From DATJPD01 sp036394195 (GTDB lineage Bacteria; Pseudomonadota; Alphaproteobacteria; CACIAM-22H2): 21,497 bases of DNA. The stretch spans positions 1 to 21,497 of the forward strand of contig DASWFO010000242.1 in the NCBI GenBank assembly GCA_036394195.1, written 5' to 3'. The notes under the pieces were generated by a model that made no database searches, was not told the origin of the DNA, and saw only the letters and a program-made list of their open reading frames with translations. The position numbers were made by a program, and so were the translations under genes. Shown in pieces: positions 20,352 to 21,497 of this stretch. Numbering within the stretch: the first letter of the stretch is position 1; every line of letters begins with the position of its first letter.

Positions 20352-21098
20352 GGCCGCTCCGGCCGGGGCGCCCGGCGGCAGCTGGAACAATCCGTTCGGC
20401 AGCCCCTTCATGTAGGTGATCGCCTCGTCGCTGTTCACGATGTCGGCGTATTTCGCGTTCATGTCGCAGAGATTGATCGCGTGCGAGGCCTGCGAGCGGT
20501 CGAAGCAGCCATCCTCGATCACCGAGATGCGATAGTTGTTGCTGAACGCATCGAGCACGCTCGCGCGCACGCAGCCGCTCGTCGTCGTGCCGGTGACCAA
20601 GAGGCTGTCGGCGCCGAGCAGCACCAGGTAGCTGGCGAGATTGGTACCGTAAAAGGCGCTCGGCTTTTGCTTCGGCACCACGATGTCGGAAGGCGCCGGC
20701 GCGATCTCGGCGACGATCTCGTTCCCGTCGAGATTCGACTTGGTCACGCGGGGCGCTTCCTTGGTGCGGCTGTTCTTGAACCCCCAGCTTCCAATGTCCC
20801 AGTTGTCGTCGCGGCGGATGCCGGTGGTGTAGATCACCGGCAGGCCCTTGGCGTGCGCCTCGTCGATCAGGCGCCGTAGCACCTTGATCGCCACCCACGC
20901 CTCCTCACCGCAGGAGTTTCGCCACCGCTTGATCGATTCCAGGATCGGTTCGGGCTTGTCGCCGCAGAAGTTGTAGTTGACGTCGATGATCAGCAGCGCC
21001 GGTCGCTTGCCGAAGCCGGCGCGGGCGCCATATCCCGACGCGGCGAACACCGCCTTGTCGCGCTCGGTGAGAAACTTGTTCCAGATCGGCTCGCTCAT
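20349..21098 (-). CDS. Cysteine hydrolase of the isochorismatase / N-carbamoylsarcosine amidohydrolase family
   Basis: A 249-residue cytosolic hydrolase with the isochorismatase-fold triad: Asp39 in LLIIDVNYNF, Lys143 in VPKQKPSAFYGT and Cys176 in TTSGCVRAS. The preceding TGTTT stretch forms the usual oxyanion-hole turn. The length and the closing region, with DRSQASHAINLCDMNAKYAD, favour an N-carbamoylsarcosine amidase or related amidohydrolase rather than a true isochorismatase. The substrate is unknown. The start at ATG 21098 has GAGGG six bases upstream; a GTG four codons earlier is less likely. It converges on soxA, so it is not in that operon. Co-location with the molybdoenzyme and the aldolase-like gene may reflect metabolism of a nitrogen-containing compound, but this is guesswork. 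Confidence 0.85.
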   Translation of the reverse strand: MSEPIWNKFLTERDKAVFAASGYGARAGFGKRPALLIIDVNYNFCGDKPEPILESIKRWRNSCGEEAWVAIKVLRRLIDEAHAKGLPVIYTTGIRRDDNWDIGSWGFKNSRTKEAPRVTKSNLDGNEIVAEIAPAPSDIVVPKQKPSAFYGTNLASYLVLLGADSLLVTGTTTSGCVRASVLDAFSNNYRISVIEDGCFDRSQASHAINLCDMNAKYADIVNSDEAITYMKGLPNGLFQLPPGAPAGAA

Positions 21099-21114
21099 GG
21101 TCGCCCTCACGCTG

Positions 21115-21127
21115 GATTGTTACAATC
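21115..21127. promoter_or_regulatory. Perfect 6-1-6 palindrome near the cysteine hydrolase start
   Basis: GATTGT-T-ACAATC is a perfect inverted repeat 17 bases upstream of the cysteine hydrolase ATG and inside the divergent region shared with flagellin. The position suits an operator for a small dimeric repressor. No cognate regulator gene is in the window. Confidence 0.35.
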
Positions 21128-21182
21128 AACAAAAACTTACCTTGACCCGTAAATCTCTGTAAGCCTGATTCTTCCTAAACGA

Positions 21183-21197
21183 GCCGGAAAATCCGGC
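21183..21197 (+). other. Short hairpin in the flagellin upstream/leader region
   Basis: GCCGG (21183-21187) and CCGGC (21193-21197) can form a five-base-pair stem with the loop AAAAT, about 60 bases before the flagellin start. It might be a leader structure, since flagellin mRNAs are often controlled after transcription in alphaproteobacteria. No clear sigma-28 or sigma-54 promoter was found in 21128-21258. Confidence 0.25.
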
Positions 21198-21258
21198 CCG
21201 ACCTTAGACCCGCCAGGCGGCCAGAAGAGCTGCCGAACGCTAGACGCAGGGGACCCGT

Positions 21259-21497
21259 ATGACTTCGGTCATTACGAATGTCAGCGCGCTCGTCGCGCTG
21301 CAGAGTCTTCAGCAGGTCCAATTCGATCTGAATCAGTCGCAAAACCGTATCGCCACCGGTTTGCGGATCAACAACCCCGTCGACGACGCCGCCAATTTCG
21401 GGATCGCGCAGGGGCTGCGCTCGAATCTCCAGGCGTTCGCGGCGGTTCAGCAGAGCCTATCGAGCGGCACCGGCCTGTTGTCCGTCGCGACCGCCGG
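21259..21497 (+). CDS. Flagellin, N-terminal part (3' end outside window)
   Basis: The ATG at 21259, preceded by AGGGGA at 21248-21253, opens a frame that runs off the right edge after 79 codons. The N-terminal flagellin D0/D1 helix is clear: SALVALQSLQQVQFDLNQSQ, then RIATGLRINNPVDDAANFGI and AQGLRSNLQAF. This pattern (S-RI-TG-RINxxxDDAA) is diagnostic for bacterial flagellin, which is exported through the flagellar type III system and polymerises into the filament. No signal peptide is expected. The variable centre and the C-terminal helix are outside the window, so length and completeness cannot be judged. It is the first visible motility gene, and neighbouring flagellar genes may follow to the right. 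Confidence 0.92.
   Translation, partial: MTSVITNVSALVALQSLQQVQFDLNQSQNRIATGLRINNPVDDAANFGIAQGLRSNLQAFAAVQQSLSSGTGLLSVATA

Noticed and set aside
21142..21203. Sigma-70 (TTGACC) or sigma-28 (TAAA ... GCCCGACC) promoter for flagellin
   Set aside because: The TTGACC has no good -10 at 16-18 bases, and the sigma-28 match fails in the core GCCGATAA part, so neither is supported.

Overview
This window looks like chromosomal DNA from a GC-rich, flagellated alphaproteobacterium. The reasons are the high GC content with strong third-position bias, an alphaproteobacterial-style gltB-gltD pair, the start of a flagellin gene at the right edge, and a perfect match to the CtrA cell-cycle box (TTAA-N7-TTAAC) at 14850-14865. 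The genus cannot be read from the sequence. No rRNA, tRNA, CRISPR array, intact insertion sequence or integrase was seen.

Left region (1-5290): a catabolic-type cluster. On the plus strand come the 3' end of an MlrC/M81-family gene, a tripartite-tricarboxylate (Bug/TctC) periplasmic solute receptor, an MmgE/PrpD-family protein and an alpha/beta hydrolase, with tight spacing from the receptor onward. A second, divergent MmgE/PrpD paralogue converges on them from the minus strand. This suggests uptake and breakdown of an organic acid, ester or lactone, but the substrate is unknown.

Junction (5291-6429): a patch with signs of decay. It holds a minus-strand fragment resembling a GGDEF-EAL inter-domain linker, a DUF1348 (NTF2-like) gene whose start codon and body are in different frames, and about 435 bases of non-coding sequence with clustered AATTGC motifs and inverted repeats.

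Centre (6430-12534): gltD and gltB on the minus strand encode NADPH-dependent glutamate synthase. Envelope genes follow: a SPOR-domain lipoprotein, and divergently a TonB/TolA-like transducer. Next is a small helical hypothetical protein preceded by the CtrA box.

Right region (14883-21497): a D-threonine-aldolase-like PLP enzyme is divergent from the most interesting locus, a five-gene set (16145-20331). It encodes a [2Fe-2S] subunit and a Tat-exported molybdopterin subunit of the isoquinoline 1-oxidoreductase type, then SoxY, SoxZ and dihaem SoxA. SoxX, SoxB and SoxCD are absent from the window, and SoxY has an altered C-terminal carrier arm. Every product is predicted to act in the periplasm. 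The set therefore looks like a carrier-protein redox module in which a xanthine-oxidase-family molybdoenzyme sits beside SoxYZ-SoxA. A cysteine hydrolase (isochorismatase fold) converges on soxA, and the flagellin gene begins at 21259.
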